The notes beneath the pieces were generated by a model that did no database searches, was not told the origin of the DNA, and was given only the letters and a program-made list of their open reading frames with translations. The translations under genes and the position numbers were made by a program. DNA of 64,000 bases from Anaeromyxobacter soli. Lineage in GTDB: Bacteria; Myxococcota; Myxococcia; Myxococcales; Anaeromyxobacteraceae. Below are positions 28,931-39,019 of the stretch, in pieces. The first letter of the stretch is position 1. Each line of letters starts with the position of its first letter. Location of the stretch: assembly GCF_022808855.1 (NCBI RefSeq), contig NZ_JAKZLF010000002.1, positions 186,001-250,000 of the forward strand, in the 5' to 3' direction.

Positions 28931-31090
28931 TTGGCGCGCGGCTCGCCCCCCGCAGCCGCCGCCCCGGTGCCTCCGCGCAAGGGCTGGCGCGGGCTCCTGC
29001 GCGAGGAGGCAGGCTGCTGGGGTCACGCGCTGCGCACGGCGTCGGCCGCGTCCCTCGCGCTCTGGATCGCGCTGCGGCTCGACCTGGGAGCGCCCGGCTC
29101 CGCGGCGATGACCGCCGTCCTCGTCTCGCTCCCCACCGCCGGACAGTCCCTGGAGAAGAGCCTCGCCCGGCTCCTCGGGACCGCCGTCGGCGCCGGGGTG
29201 GCGCTGCTCCTCGTGATGGCTCTCGCGCCGGAGCGGGACCTGTTCATCCTGGCCCTCTCGGCCTGGCTGGCGATCTGCGTCGCGGGCTCGGCCTGGTACC
29301 GGCAGAAGGCGGCCTACGCCGGGATGCTCATGGCGATCACCGCCTGCTTCGTCGGGCTCCCCGGCTTCCAGGCCCCCGAGCGCGCCTTCGACCTCGCCGT
29401 CGACCGGCTCACCGTGATCTCGATCGGCGTGATCTGCGGCGGGCTCGCCACGGCCCTCGTGTTCCCCCGCGCCTCGCGCGACGACGCGGTCGCAGCGGTG
29501 CGGGCTGCGTTCCGCGACTTCGTCGCCCACGCCTCGCGCTGCCTCGCGGGTCAAGGCCGGCGGTCGGAGGCCGAGGTGCTCGATCGGCACTTCGTCCGCC
29601 AGACGATGAACCTCGAGTCCGCCCGGATCTCGACCGCTTTCGAGGAGCCGGAGCTTGCACGAACCCGGCGGCTCGACGGCTTCATCAGCGCCTTCATGCT
29701 GTCGTCCACGACCGCTCGCGCCGTCGAGCACCTGCGCGCGGACCTCCGGGCGCGCGGCCAACACGCGGTGCTCGCGGCGCTCCACCCGGTCGCGGAGCGG
29801 CTCCTCGCGGCGCTGCGCGTCCCCGGCGAGCGCGCGCCAGCCAGCGCGGCGGAGGCAGCACCGGTCGCCGAGACCCTGGACGCGCTCGCGGCGCGCTGGG
29901 GGGCGCACGCCGACGAGGCCCGCGGCCGGCTCGGGACGTCCGTCCCACCCGTCGACCGGCTCGCGCTCGACGGCGCCCTCGCCCTGCTCCGGCAGCTCGT
30001 CCGTGAATCGCGGGAGCTCGCCCGGACCTACGCCGACCTGCGGGCGCCTCCGGGCGGCGCCCCGCTCCCGGCACGCCCGCTGTGGCGCCGGCCCGACACG
30101 CTGGGCGCCGCCGTGGCGGGACTGCGCGCGGCGTTCACGTTCCTCGTCGTCTGCGCGCTCTGGATCCTGACCGCATTTCCGGACGGTGAGTTCGCGGCGA
30201 CGACGGCGGCGGTGGGGCTCTCGGTCTTCCAGGCGACCCCGAGGCCAGTGACGTCCACCCGGAGGGAGCTCATCGGGTACGTCCTGGTCTTCCCCATCGC
30301 CTTCGCGGCGTGCGCCTTCGTGCTCCCGGCGATGCAGGGGTTCCCGCTCCTCGTGGCCGGGCTCGCCCCGTTCCTGCTCGTCGCAGGCTATCTGACCGCC
30401 CGTCCCGCGACCGCGGCGTTCGCCTGGCCGGTCACCGCCCTCTTCTTCATGTCGCTCCGGATCACCGAGCGGACGACCTACGACGTGGGCGCGGTGATGA
30501 ACACCACGCTCGCAGCCATGCTGGGGATCGCGGTCCCCCTGGTGAGCTTCGCGGTGGTGCTGCCCAGCGAGAGCCGCGTGCGAGCCGCCCTGCTCGAGCG
30601 GGCGCTGACCCGCCAGCTCCGCGCCGCTCTCGGCCGGCGGCGGTCACACTCGCGGCACCGGTTCGAGGCGGCCGTCCGGGACCTCACGCTCGAGCTCGCG
30701 GACCTGCCGGGCGCCAACGCCGACGAGCGACGCCGTCGCGTCCTCCACGGGATCCGCGTCCTCGAGGCCGGCCACGCGGCGCTCTCCCTCGCGGCCCTCA
30801 GCGGGCGCGGCGCGCTCCGCGCCTGGAGCCCCGAGATCGGCGCGGTCCTGGAGGCCTCCGTCCGCGCGCTCGAGTCGCGCCGCCCGGGTGATGCCGCCCG
30901 TGCGCTCGCCGCGCTGGAGGCGCTGGGCGCCCGCGTGGACGCTGCCGCCGCCGCGGCACCCCGGGCGACCCTCGTCGCGCTCCGCACCAGCGGCTGGCTC
31001 CTGCGCCTGGCGGTGGAGGAGCACGCCGGCGCCCCCGCCGCGGGCGCCGGCGCTCCCACCCGTCTCCCCGAGGTGATCCATGCCGCGTGA
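28931..31090 (+). CDS. FUSC family protein (AaeB-like aromatic acid efflux pump)
   Basis: A 719-residue inner-membrane protein with two blocks of about six TM helices: residues about 30-185 (ASLALWIALRLDLGAPGSAA) and about 395-560 (LRAAFTFLVVCALWILTAFP), separated by a soluble helical region and followed by a cytosolic tail. This duplicated plan is that of AaeB and the FUSC family, which export aromatic carboxylic acids with an AaeA-type adaptor. It starts with TTG 28931, two nucleotides after the MarR stop; the SD is weak, consistent with coupling. It overlaps the DUF1656 gene by 11 bp. Confidence 0.9.
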   Translation: MARGSPPAAAAPVPPRKGWRGLLREEAGCWGHALRTASAASLALWIALRLDLGAPGSAAMTAVLVSLPTAGQSLEKSLARLLGTAVGAGVALLLVMALAPERDLFILALSAWLAICVAGSAWYRQKAAYAGMLMAITACFVGLPGFQAPERAFDLAVDRLTVISIGVICGGLATALVFPRASRDDAVAAVRAAFRDFVAHASRCLAGQGRRSEAEVLDRHFVRQTMNLESARISTAFEEPELARTRRLDGFISAFMLSSTTARAVEHLRADLRARGQHAVLAALHPVAERLLAALRVPGERAPASAAEAAPVAETLDALAARWGAHADEARGRLGTSVPPVDRLALDGALALLRQLVRESRELARTYADLRAPPGGAPLPARPLWRRPDTLGAAVAGLRAAFTFLVVCALWILTAFPDGEFAATTAAVGLSVFQATPRPVTSTRRELIGYVLVFPIAFAACAFVLPAMQGFPLLVAGLAPFLLVAGYLTARPATAAFAWPVTALFFMSLRITERTTYDVGAVMNTTLAAMLGIAVPLVSFAVVLPSESRVRAALLERALTRQLRAALGRRRSHSRHRFEAAVRDLTLELADLPGANADERRRRVLHGIRVLEAGHAALSLAALSGRGALRAWSPEIGAVLEASVRALESRRPGDAARALAALEALGARVDAAAAAAPRATLVALRTSGWLLRLAVEEHAGAPAAGAGAPTRLPEVIHAA

Positions 31091-31280
31091 GCTCGAGCTG
31101 TTCGGCGTGCTCTTCCCGACGTTGCTCCTCGTCTTCCACGTCGCGGCGATCACCTTCTGGTTGCTCGACCGCGCGCTGGCGCGAACCGGGCTCTACCGGC
31201 TCGTCTGGCACCCTGCCCTCTTCCGCGCGTCCGTGCTCGCCGTTCTCTTCGGCGGCCTCGGGCTCGCCGTCTACCGCTGA
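31080..31280 (+). CDS. DUF1656 small membrane protein (AaeX-like)
   Basis: A 66-residue protein with two hydrophobic helices (VLFPTLLLVFHVAAITFWLL and ASVLAVLFGGLGLAVY). DUF1656/AaeX proteins sit between the FUSC pump and HlyD-type adaptor genes in aae-type operons, exactly as here. Its ATG lies inside the end of the pump gene. Its role in the complex is not known; a structural part of the pump is often assumed. Confidence 0.9.
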   Translation: MPRELELFGVLFPTLLLVFHVAAITFWLLDRALARTGLYRLVWHPALFRASVLAVLFGGLGLAVYR

Positions 31281-31298
31281 CCCCAGGAACCCGTCGCC

Positions 31299-32171
31299 AT
31301 GTGGAAGGCCATCCTTCGTCCCACCCTCACGCTCGTCGTCCTGGCGCTGGCCGTGCTCGCCGGCCGCGCGCTCTGGAGTCACTACATGTACGCGCCGTGG
31401 ACGCGCGACGCCCGCGTCCGCGCCGACGTGATCGCCATCGCGCCCGAGGTGGGCGGCCAGGTGCTGGACGTCGCCGTCGTGGACAACCAGATCGTCCGCA
31501 AGGGCGACGTCCTCTTCGCGATCGACCCGGCGCGCTACCGGCTCGCCGTGCAGCAGGCTCGCGCGGCGCTCGCCGCGACCCGGACCGAGCGGGCGCAGAA
31601 GCGCGCCGAGGCGCGACGTCGGGCCGCGGTGGACACCACCGTGGTCTCGAGCGAGAGCCGCCAGTCCGCGCAGTCGACAGCGGAGGCCGCCGACGCGCGC
31701 GCGCAGCAGGCGGAGGCGATGCTGGCGGCCGCCGAGCTCGACCTCGAGCGCACGAAGGTCCGGGCTCCGGCGGACGGCTGGGTGACGAACCTGACCGTCC
31801 GCCCCGGGAGCTTCGCGGTCGCCGGCCACCCCATGCTGGCCGTGGTGGACGCGCGCTCGTTCCGGGTGGAGGCGTACTTCGAGGAGACGAAGCTCGGCAG
31901 CGTGCGCCTCGGCGCGCCGGTGGACGTCCGCCTCATGTCCGGCGGCGCCCGGCTCGCCGGTCACGTCGCGAGCATCGCCCGCGCGATCGGCGACCCCGAG
32001 GTGGAGGGCCTCCTCTCCAACGTGAACCCGACGTTCCACTGGGTCCGGCTCGCCCAGCGGATCCCCGTGCGAATCACCCTCGACGAGATCCCCGAAAGGA
32101 TCATGCTCGCCGCCGGAATGACCTGCACCGTGATGATCCATCCGGGCGGCGAGCTGGCGGCGGCCGAGTGA
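31299..32171 (+). CDS. HlyD-family efflux adaptor (AaeA-like)
   Basis: A 290-residue membrane fusion protein anchored by an N-terminal TM helix (LTLVVLALAVLAGRALW). The motif YAPWTRDARVRADVIAIAPEV is the hallmark of AaeA/EmrA-like adaptors. The barrel-sandwich halves are VLDVAVVDNQIVRKGDVLFA and TKVRAPADGWVTNLTVRPG, separated by a helical hairpin (residues about 80-140). GMTCTVMIHPGG near the end is also typical. With the channel, FUSC protein and DUF1656 it completes a tripartite exporter. Confidence 0.93.
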   Translation: MWKAILRPTLTLVVLALAVLAGRALWSHYMYAPWTRDARVRADVIAIAPEVGGQVLDVAVVDNQIVRKGDVLFAIDPARYRLAVQQARAALAATRTERAQKRAEARRRAAVDTTVVSSESRQSAQSTAEAADARAQQAEAMLAAAELDLERTKVRAPADGWVTNLTVRPGSFAVAGHPMLAVVDARSFRVEAYFEETKLGSVRLGAPVDVRLMSGGARLAGHVASIARAIGDPEVEGLLSNVNPTFHWVRLAQRIPVRITLDEIPERIMLAAGMTCTVMIHPGGELAAAE

Positions 32172-32283
32172 CAGGAGCCGCCGGCTCGGCAACGACGTCG
32201 CGTTCCAGGGCTCGGGGCGCGGGCGCACCGTGTCTCCGAAGAACGCTGGGATCGTGTACGCTGCGAGTCCGGAGGGAGGCTCC

Positions 32284-33519
32284 ATGTCCCGGATCTCCTG
32301 CCTGCTCGCGATGACCCTCTGCGCAGCATGCTCCGGCCCCCGCGCCCCCACGACGCTCTCCCCGCGGGTGCCCGCGTCCGCCGAGGAGGTCCACCGCGAC
32401 GCCCTCGTGGTCGACCTGCACCTCGACACTCCGCAGCGGCTCCTCGACCGGCACTTCGACCTCGGCGAGCCGCTCCGCGATTTCGGCCAGGTGAATCTCG
32501 AGACGCTCCGCCGCGGGAACGTCGGCGCCGTCTTCTTCGTGCTCTGGCACGCGCCGGAGCTACCGGAGTCCGGCGCACACGCCCGCGCGCTCGCGCTCGC
32601 GGAGGCCGTCCGCGCCCAGGTGGCGCGCCACCCCGACGCGCTCGTCCTCGCGGAGAGCGCCGACGAGATCGTCGCCGCCCGGCGCGCCGGGAAGATCGCA
32701 GTGCTGCTCGGGCTCGAGGGCGGCGAGGCGCTCCGCGGAGACGTCGGCGAGCTCTCGCGGATGCACGCGCTCGGCGTCCGTTACGTCGGGCTCACCTGGA
32801 ACGCGCACACCGCCTTCGCCGACGCGGGGAAGCCGGACACCCCCCGGCACGGCGGCCTCTCCGCCCTGGGCCGCGCCGCGATCGCCGAGATGAACCGGCT
32901 CGGCATCGCCGTCGATCTCTCCCACCTCTCCGACGCCTCGGCCGCGCAGGCGATCGCCGTCAGCAAGGCACCGGTCCTCGCGACGCACTCGTGCGCCCGC
33001 GCGCTCGCCGACCACCGCCGGAACCTGCCCGACGACCTCGTCCGCGCCGTCGCCGCGAACGGCGGCGTCGTCGGCGTCAACTTCCACTCGGCCTTCCTGG
33101 ACGCCGCATACGCCGCGCGCGTCGCCGCCGCCGAGAAAGCGCACGCGCCCGAGCTCGAGGCGCTCACCCGATCGCTCGAGAACGCCGACCTCGCGACGAG
33201 GATGTGGTCGCCGTTCCTCTTCGAGATGCGCCTCGGCTACGAGCTGCCGCGCCCCCCGCTGTCGGTGCTCGTCGACCACGTCGAGCACCTCGTGGAGGTG
33301 GCCGGGGTGGATCACGTCGCGATCGGGACCGACTTCGACGGCGGCATCGTCCCGCCCGCGGGCATCGACTCGCCGGCCGACCTGCCGGAGCTCACCGCCG
33401 CGCTGCTCGACCGCGGCCACTCGCCCGACGACGTCCGCAAGATCCTGGGCGGCAACTTCCTGCGTGTGCTCCGCGACGTCGAGCGCGTCTCCCGCGAGCT
33501 GGGCGGAAGCGCGCGGTAG
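32284..33519 (+). CDS. Membrane dipeptidase (peptidase M19) lipoprotein
   Basis: A 411-residue zinc dipeptidase of the renal dipeptidase family. The signal ends at a lipobox (LCAAC, about residue 16). Metal ligands are visible: His-x-Asp in VVDLHLDTP, Glu in LLGLEGGEAL, His in LATHSCARAL, a second His in VGVNFHSAF-type context, and Asp in DHVAIGTDFDGG. Such enzymes cleave dipeptides, including D-amino acid-containing ones. The ATG at 32284 starts the signal peptide; the frame is open to 32230 but without an SD. It probably has its own promoter, 112 nt after the adaptor gene. Confidence 0.93.
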   Translation: MSRISCLLAMTLCAACSGPRAPTTLSPRVPASAEEVHRDALVVDLHLDTPQRLLDRHFDLGEPLRDFGQVNLETLRRGNVGAVFFVLWHAPELPESGAHARALALAEAVRAQVARHPDALVLAESADEIVAARRAGKIAVLLGLEGGEALRGDVGELSRMHALGVRYVGLTWNAHTAFADAGKPDTPRHGGLSALGRAAIAEMNRLGIAVDLSHLSDASAAQAIAVSKAPVLATHSCARALADHRRNLPDDLVRAVAANGGVVGVNFHSAFLDAAYAARVAAAEKAHAPELEALTRSLENADLATRMWSPFLFEMRLGYELPRPPLSVLVDHVEHLVEVAGVDHVAIGTDFDGGIVPPAGIDSPADLPELTAALLDRGHSPDDVRKILGGNFLRVLRDVERVSRELGGSAR

Positions 33520-33582
33520 GCTCTCAAATAGTAGAGGAGGCGGCGCGCACGACGCGCTCGTGGCGCACGCCGAGCCGGGGGA

Positions 33583-33603
33583 ACGCGCCCGTTACGGGCG
33601 CGT
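33583..33603. terminator. Bidirectional hairpin between convergent genes
   Basis: ACGCGCCCG-TTA-CGGGCGCGT: a 9-bp GC-rich stem with 3-nt loop, lying between the dipeptidase stop (33519) and the convergent small membrane gene stop (33615). Symmetric, so it could stop transcription in both directions. No T tract. Confidence 0.5.
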
Positions 33604-33614
33604 CCCACAGCGAC

Positions 33615-33722
33615 TCAGGCGAAGTTCAGGACGAGGACGAGGACGACCGCGAGGATCCCTCCGATTCCGACCGTGAGCTTCGTCCCAAGCGACCAGGTGC
33701 TCCAAGAATTGTTGGTTGTCAT
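33615..33722 (-). CDS. 35-residue single-span membrane protein, unknown function
   Basis: MTTNNSWSTWSLGTKLTVGI begins the protein, followed by GGILAVVLVLVLNFA, a single strongly hydrophobic helix that reaches the C-terminus. The ATG at 33722 is preceded by GAAGGAGTCAG, a near-perfect SD at the right distance, which is the best evidence that this tiny frame is translated. The amino acid composition (Ser/Thr/Asn head) differs from chance high-GC frames. No family is recognised. It could be a regulatory micro-protein of a transporter or protease, but nothing in the context says which. Confidence 0.65.
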   Translation of the reverse strand: MTTNNSWSTWSLGTKLTVGIGGILAVVLVLVLNFA

Positions 33723-34417
33723 CTGACTCCTTCTCTCGCCGCAGTATCGCGGCCGTAACCACCATGTGCCTATTTCACGCGCCGCGATAGCCGCGTCGCG
33801 AGATGGTGGCCCGATGGGGCGGATGCGAGCGATCGGTTCGAGCCGTCCGCAGCTTGATCGCGAACCGCGCGTCGAGCGCCTCGAGCGCATTCGTGATGAG
33901 GAAGTCGAAGGTGTTGACGTTCGGTGTCGACTGCCGCCCGGATTCGCGTCGAATCATCGGTCGCGGTGACGACCACGGCGAACATGAGTCCAGGCGCCGA
34001 GATCCCCGCGCACCGGAGCCGCCCACGCGCGAGTCGAATCGGTCGCGGTTCGCTCGCCCGACTGAAGGAGTCCGCGGGCAGCGTCGCGTCGGCTCGCGTC
34101 GAAGACCGACGTGGACCTTGGCGCGACTACCGCCGACCGGCCGCCGCCGCGGCGGCTGCGCGAACGATAAGCGCCCGCTCTTCACGGGAGTGTGCTGCGA
34201 GGACTCGACTGCTCGCTCGGGCGCGGGTGGAGGCGTGCCCGCGGAGTGGAAGACCGTGCGCATCCTCTGGCCTGCGTCCTCGAGGCATGCGCCGGCGAGC
34301 GCCGCCGCCTCCCCGCGCGGCAGCAGAACGCTCGCCAATCACTTGGGTCTCACCCGTCCGCGCTGTGCGGTTTTGGTAACGTGGGGCTGCGCAACCGGCG
34401 TCGGGATGGAGGGCGCA
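33723..34417. other. Gene-poor interval
   Basis: No firm gene. On the minus strand, about 33985-33780, MFAVVVTATDDSTRIRAAVD is followed after a frame change by NVNTFDFLITNALEALDARF; together they read like a short decayed gene, but there is no family match. The right end leads into the STAND ATPase with GGAGGG before its ATG. Confidence 0.35.
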
Positions 34418-37049
34418 ATGCGCACCGCGGTGTCACTGGGGCGAGGTGTCGCGCCGACCACGCCGATCCGGACGCCTGACCAGCACCTGCGCGTCTTCAT
34501 CAGCTCGACGCTCGACCTGATGCCGGAGCGCAGGGCGGCGCGCGCCGCGGTGGAGCGGCTCCACCTCGCGCCGGTGATGTTCGAGCTGGGGGCGAGGCCG
34601 TACCCGCCGCGTGCGCTCTACCGCGCATATCTCGAGCAGAGCGACGTCTTCGTGGGGATTTATGCGCGCCGCTACGGCTGGACCGCTCCCGAGGAGACGG
34701 TGAGCGGGCTCGAGGACGAGTACGCGCTCTCGGGTGATCGGCCGAAGCTGCTCTACGTCGAGCGGGCATGCGACCGCGAGCCGCCTCTCGACGCGCTGCT
34801 CGAGCGCATCCGTCAGGAGGACCAGACCTCGTACAAGGAGTTCGACAGTGCCGACGAGCTCGGGAGGCTGCTCGAGGACGACCTCGCGACGCTACTCAGC
34901 GAGCACTTCGACATTTCGGGCGCGATGCCGTCGCGCGAGCCGGAGCCCGCCTCGCGCCTGCCCGTCTCCTCCACCTCGTTCGTCGGGCGCGAGGACGCCA
35001 TCCACGAGGTGCGAGCGCTCCTGTGCGCCGGTCGGGCGCGGCTCGTGACGCTCACCGGGCCGGGCGGGATCGGCAAGACGCGCCTCGCGTTCGAGGCGGT
35101 GCGAGGGCTCTCGTGCCGCTACCGCGACGGCATCACTCCGGTGTTCCTCGAGGCGGTGGCCTACCCCGAGGAGGTGCTCGGGGCGATGGCGGAGGCGCTC
35201 GGGGTGGCGGACACCCCGGGCCTGTCGCGCCTCGAGATGCTGGTCGCCTATCTCCGCGACCGCAGGGTCCTGCTCGTGCTCGATAACTTCGAGCACGTCA
35301 TCGACGCCGCGCCGCTGGTGGCGAAGCTTCTCGCCACGGCGCGCGGGCTGCGAGTCCTCGTCACGAGCCGTGAGCTCCTCAACGTGCGCGGCGAGCACGG
35401 GTACGAGGTGGGCCCCCTCAAGCTGCCGGACCCGAGCTGCGGGTGCGACCTCGGCGCGGTGCTCGGGTCGGAGTCGGTCCGGCTGTTCCGCGATCGCGCC
35501 TGCGCGGCGCTCCCCGGGTTCGCGCTGGACGAGCAGAACGCCGCGGCGGTCGTGGAGATCTGCAGGAAGCTCGAGGGGCTGCCGCTCGCGATCGAGCTCG
35601 CGGCCGCCCGGGTCCGGATGCTGCGCGCGTGCGAGATCGCCTCCCGCCTCGATCGGCGCCTCGGCTTCCTCGTCTACGGGCCGCGGGATCTGCCGGAGCG
35701 GCAGCGCACGCTGCGCGCCACCATCGCCTGGAGCCACGGCCTGCTGTCGGAGGAGGAGCGCCGCGTCTTCTCGAGGCTGGGTGTGTTCCGCGGAGGGTTC
35801 ACCCTGGAGGCGGCCGACGTGGTGTGCGAGCCGGGCTGCGACCTGCTCCAGGTGCTCTCGTCGCTGCTCGACAAGAGCCTCGTGCGCGGCGGCGACGGCC
35901 GCGCGGGGAGCGTCCGGTTCACCATGCTGGAGAGCATCCGGGAGTTCGCGCTCGAGCAACTCGGCGCCGCGGGCGAGGAGGAGCCGGTCCGGCGCCGGCA
36001 CGCCGCTTGGTTCCGCGAGTGGGTCGTGCAGTGGTGGCTCGCGTTCGAGCGGGACCTGAGCCGCGAGCCGGAGCTCGCCGCGAGCGTGTCGGACGAGCTC
36101 GACAACGTCCGGGCCGCGGTCCGATGGCACCTCGATGCGCACCAGCCCGGCGTCGCGGCGGCGATGGGTCTCGCCCTGTGGCCCTTCTGGTGGATCCGGA
36201 GCCACTTCACGGAGGCGCGGAGCTGGATGGAGGAGGTGCTCCGCTCGGAAGGCTTGGCCCCCCGGGATCGCGCGACCGCGCAGCTCGTCATCGGGCTCGC
36301 GGCCGTCGGGCAAAACGACTACGCGGCGGTGGCGCGGACGCTTCCGCCGGCGCGCGCGGGGCTGCTCGAGGCGGGGGACGAGATCGGAGCCGCCATCGCT
36401 TCCGTGCCCCTCGGCCTCGGGCAGTGCCTCGCCGGGGACGCCGCCGGAGGGGAGGCCGCCATCCGGGAGGCGCTCGAGACGTTCGAGCGCTCGCACCACC
36501 CGTTCGGCGTGTGCTTCTCCCTGATCGTGCTCGGGCGCGTGCTCATGCTCCAGGGTCGCCTCGAGGACGGCATCGCCGCCGACGAGAGCGCCGCCGCGCG
36601 CATGCGGAGCAAGGGCGAGCTCATGATCCGGAGCCTGAGCCTGCTCGCGCTCGCCTGGGCCTACGTCGGGAAACGGACGCCTCGAGCGCGCGGCCTCCGC
36701 GGTAGACGAGGCGCTGACGGTGCTCGCGACCCTCCAGAACCCGGAAGGCATCGCCCGCGCGCTCGACGTGGCCGGGGCGGTCGCGTTCGAGAGGGGAGTC
36801 GCGCGGACCGCGGCTCTCCTGCTGGGCGCGGCGGAGGGCACGCGCCGATCGGTTGGAGCACGGCCATGGCTCCTCGACGAGCCGGCCCGCTCCCGCCTCA
36901 CCGCGCACGCCTGCGCGGCGCTCGGCGCGAAGGCTTTCGAGGCCGCCCACGCCGAGGGCGTGGCGCTCCGGGGCGCGCGCGCCGTCGCAGTCGGACGCGC
37001 CGCGATCGTAGGTGCCGGCGCGGCGGGGTCCCAGGCGGCGGCGGGGTGA
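34418..37049 (+). CDS. DUF4062-STAND (NB-ARC type) ATPase with TPR region, interrupted by one frameshift
   Basis: Domains in order: DUF4062 (residues about 24-170; LRVFISSTLDLMPERRAA, VFVGIYARRYGW), a STAND NTPase (Walker A GPGGIGKT at about 213, Walker B RVLLVLDNFEH at about 282, then SRELLNVRGE and GLPLAIELAAARVR), a winged helix (LRATIAWSHGLLSEEERRVF) and a TPR-like helical C-terminus. Such proteins resemble AfsR/MalT-type signal-transduction ATPases; DUF4062 is also found in proteins suspected in defence. At about 36670 (GGGAAACGG) one base is extra: dropping it gives NGRLERAASAVDEALTVLAT and continues to TGA 37049, about 876 aa. Without it the frame runs as Arg-rich noise to 37063. The slip is in an A run, so a sequencing error is possible. 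ATG 34418 has GGAGGG upstream. Confidence 0.85.
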
Positions 37050-37066
37050 GGAGAGCTCGCTGAGTA

Positions 37067-37135
37067 GGTCGCTCCGCGCCCGATCAGAGCCGAAGAGAAA
37101 CTCGGTCGCGCTCGCTTTCCGGCGCCGCCATGTGC
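37067..37135. repeat. Intergenic repeat, copy A
   Basis: About 69 bp that match 61454-61520 at roughly 80% (for example CGCTCGCTTTCCGGCGCCGC against CGCTCGCTTCCGGCGCCGC, and CTCGGT just before). It lies after the STAND gene; copy B lies directly after a decayed transposase gene. Confidence 0.6.
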
Positions 37136-38161
37136 TGTGCGCGAAGCGCAGAGCACCGGATCGCCTCGCACGTCGCGCTCCCACGGCGATCCTCCCCGGG
37201 TTCCCATCACTCCTTCAAACAGGCCCGGACTCCGCCAGCGATGAACGTCGTCTTATCGCACCACGTTGCAACGGGGTAATAGTCGCCCATCACTTCCTGG
37301 GCACACTTCCCTGCCTCGTCCACGGAGGAACGGTCCAGAGTACCCGTCAACACGAGCGCGAACGTGCAAGGGGGATCGGCCGCAACGGCATCCTGGACGG
37401 AGTGGTGAAAGTCGGGGGAAGGCAGCATGTTTCGGAAGAACAGCATCTTGGGATACTGCTCGTCGCCCCACGGCAGCCACCTGATGTTGGGCCTCAGCCA
37501 GGCCGGGCGCAGCAGATCGTCCGATATGACGATCGTGTAATAGCCACCCACGACATCGGCGGTCAGGTCGGTCACGCAGCCCACCGTCGGCACCGGCAAC
37601 GCAAGATCGGCCTCGCAGATCGACCAGTACCGCAGGTCGACGGTGCGAAAACCCCGTGCCGGGGTCGCGATCGACGATCCGTGGAACGTGTCGGGAAACC
37701 CCGGAGCCTTCCCATGGATGACGATGATCCGCCCAGGCTGGTACGTGTCGCCCGGGAACATGCCCAGATACTTGTTCTCTGGATTTGGAAGCAGCGACGG
37801 TGGCGGGGCCGTCGGCGCCGCAAACCAGAGCCGGTCGGAGGTTGGCGTGCCTTCGATCACCGTCAGGTCGACCGGGAAGAGCCCTTGAAGAAGCGCGCTC
37901 ACGTCGGCCAGCCTGTTGACCCGCAAGCATGGCTGCAACTGCTGACTCGCGCCGTTCCTCGTCACGGATACGGTGGGCAGTGGCACGCCGCCCATCAGGT
38001 TGTGACCGCCAAGGGATGGATCCGCGTCCGGTACGTACATCCGCAGGAGCAGCCAGGCAAAATCCGACGAAACCCTGATCGTATTCCCGGGAGGCTGGCC
38101 GGCGCGCGAGATCACGACCGTATACGTTGACCTCCCCCCGAATCCTGGACGGTTTCAGACC

Positions 38162-39019
38162 TTAGGAAACCTCACTGATGGTCTGAGCCTCCGTCCTGAG
38201 CTTGGTCGCGAACTCGGCTGGCGTCAGGTCGCCAATCGAGCTGTGAGGCCTGTTCTGGTTGTAGTCCCGCCGCCAGGCCTCGAGCTTCTGGCGGGCATCA
38301 AGTAAGCCCATGAAGAGCTCACCATTCAAGAGCTCGTCGCGCAGCCTCCCGTTGAAGCTTTCTATGAAGGCGTTCTCGACCGGCTTCCCGGGGCGGATGA
38401 ACTGCAGTTGCACGCCGTGCCGGTAGGCCCAGGAGTCCATCGCCTGTGAGTAGAACTCGGAGCCATTGTCGACGGTGATGCTTTTCGGGTATCCGCGCTC
38501 GCCTGCCACCTCGTCGAGCAGCTCCGCAACGCGCTTGCCGGTCAGCGATACGTCGGCCGCGAGCAATGGGCACTCGCGCGTGAAGTTGTCGACGACCGTC
38601 AGGATCCGGAACGGCCTCCCGCCATCGAAGGTGTCCCGCATGAAGTCCATGCTCCAGCGCTCGTTGGGCGCGGTGGGCGGAGGCGGCACCACGCGCAGGT
38701 GGCTCGCGCGCTTCTTCCTCTTCTTGTACCTGAGGTTCAGCCCTTCCAACCGATAGAGGCGGTAGACGCGCTTGATGTTCACCTTCCAGCCCTCGCGGCG
38801 AAGCAGGACGTGAAGGCGCGGGTACCCGAACCGCGGCCGCTCCGCAGCGAGCTCGCGCAAGCGTGTCCGGAGCGGCGTCTGGTCCTTCGCCCGGCTCTTC
38901 CAGTAGAACGTCGACCGCCCGAGCCCGATGACCTGGCACGCCCGCTGCGCGCTGACGTTGAACGCGCCCATCAACCAGCGGGCGCGCTCTCGGAGCGCAG
39001 CGGGCTTTAGAACTTTTTT
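38162..39019 (-). CDS. IS3-family transposase OrfB (integrase catalytic domain)
   Basis: Produced as an OrfAB fusion by -1 frameshifting. After the slip at 39013-39019 the product reads [18 protein letters not shown], then an HTH-like part ([15 protein letters not shown]), the HTH_21 region [20 protein letters not shown] and the rve catalytic core: first Asp in [10 protein letters not shown], second Asp in [11 protein letters not shown], Glu in [16 protein letters not shown]. The C-terminus [18 protein letters not shown] is standard for the family. The DDE triad is complete. An open frame extends upstream to 39193 but that part is out of register with OrfA homology. Confidence 0.93.
   Translation of the reverse strand, partial: KKVLKPAALRERARWLMGAFNVSAQRACQVIGLGRSTFYWKSRAKDQTPLRTRLRELAAERPRFGYPRLHVLLRREGWKVNIKRVYRLYRLEGLNLRYKKRKKRASHLRVVPPPPTAPNERWSMDFMRDTFDGGRPFRILTVVDNFTRECPLLAADVSLTGKRVAELLDEVAGERGYPKSITVDNGSEFYSQAMDSWAYRHGVQLQFIRPGKPVENAFIESFNGRLRDELLNGELFMGLLDARQKLEAWRRDYNQNRPHSSIGDLTPAEFATKLRTEAQTISEVS

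Noticed and set aside
33780-33985. Minus-strand frames MFAVVVTATDDSTRIRAAVD and NVNTFDFLITNALEALDARF as a gene
   Set aside because: They need a frame change, have no SD and no recognised family; kept only as a comment on the interval.
36720-37049. Separate small gene after the STAND ATPase
   Set aside because: Its translation continues the TPR-like C-terminus of the ATPase once one base at about 36670 is removed; it is not an independent gene.
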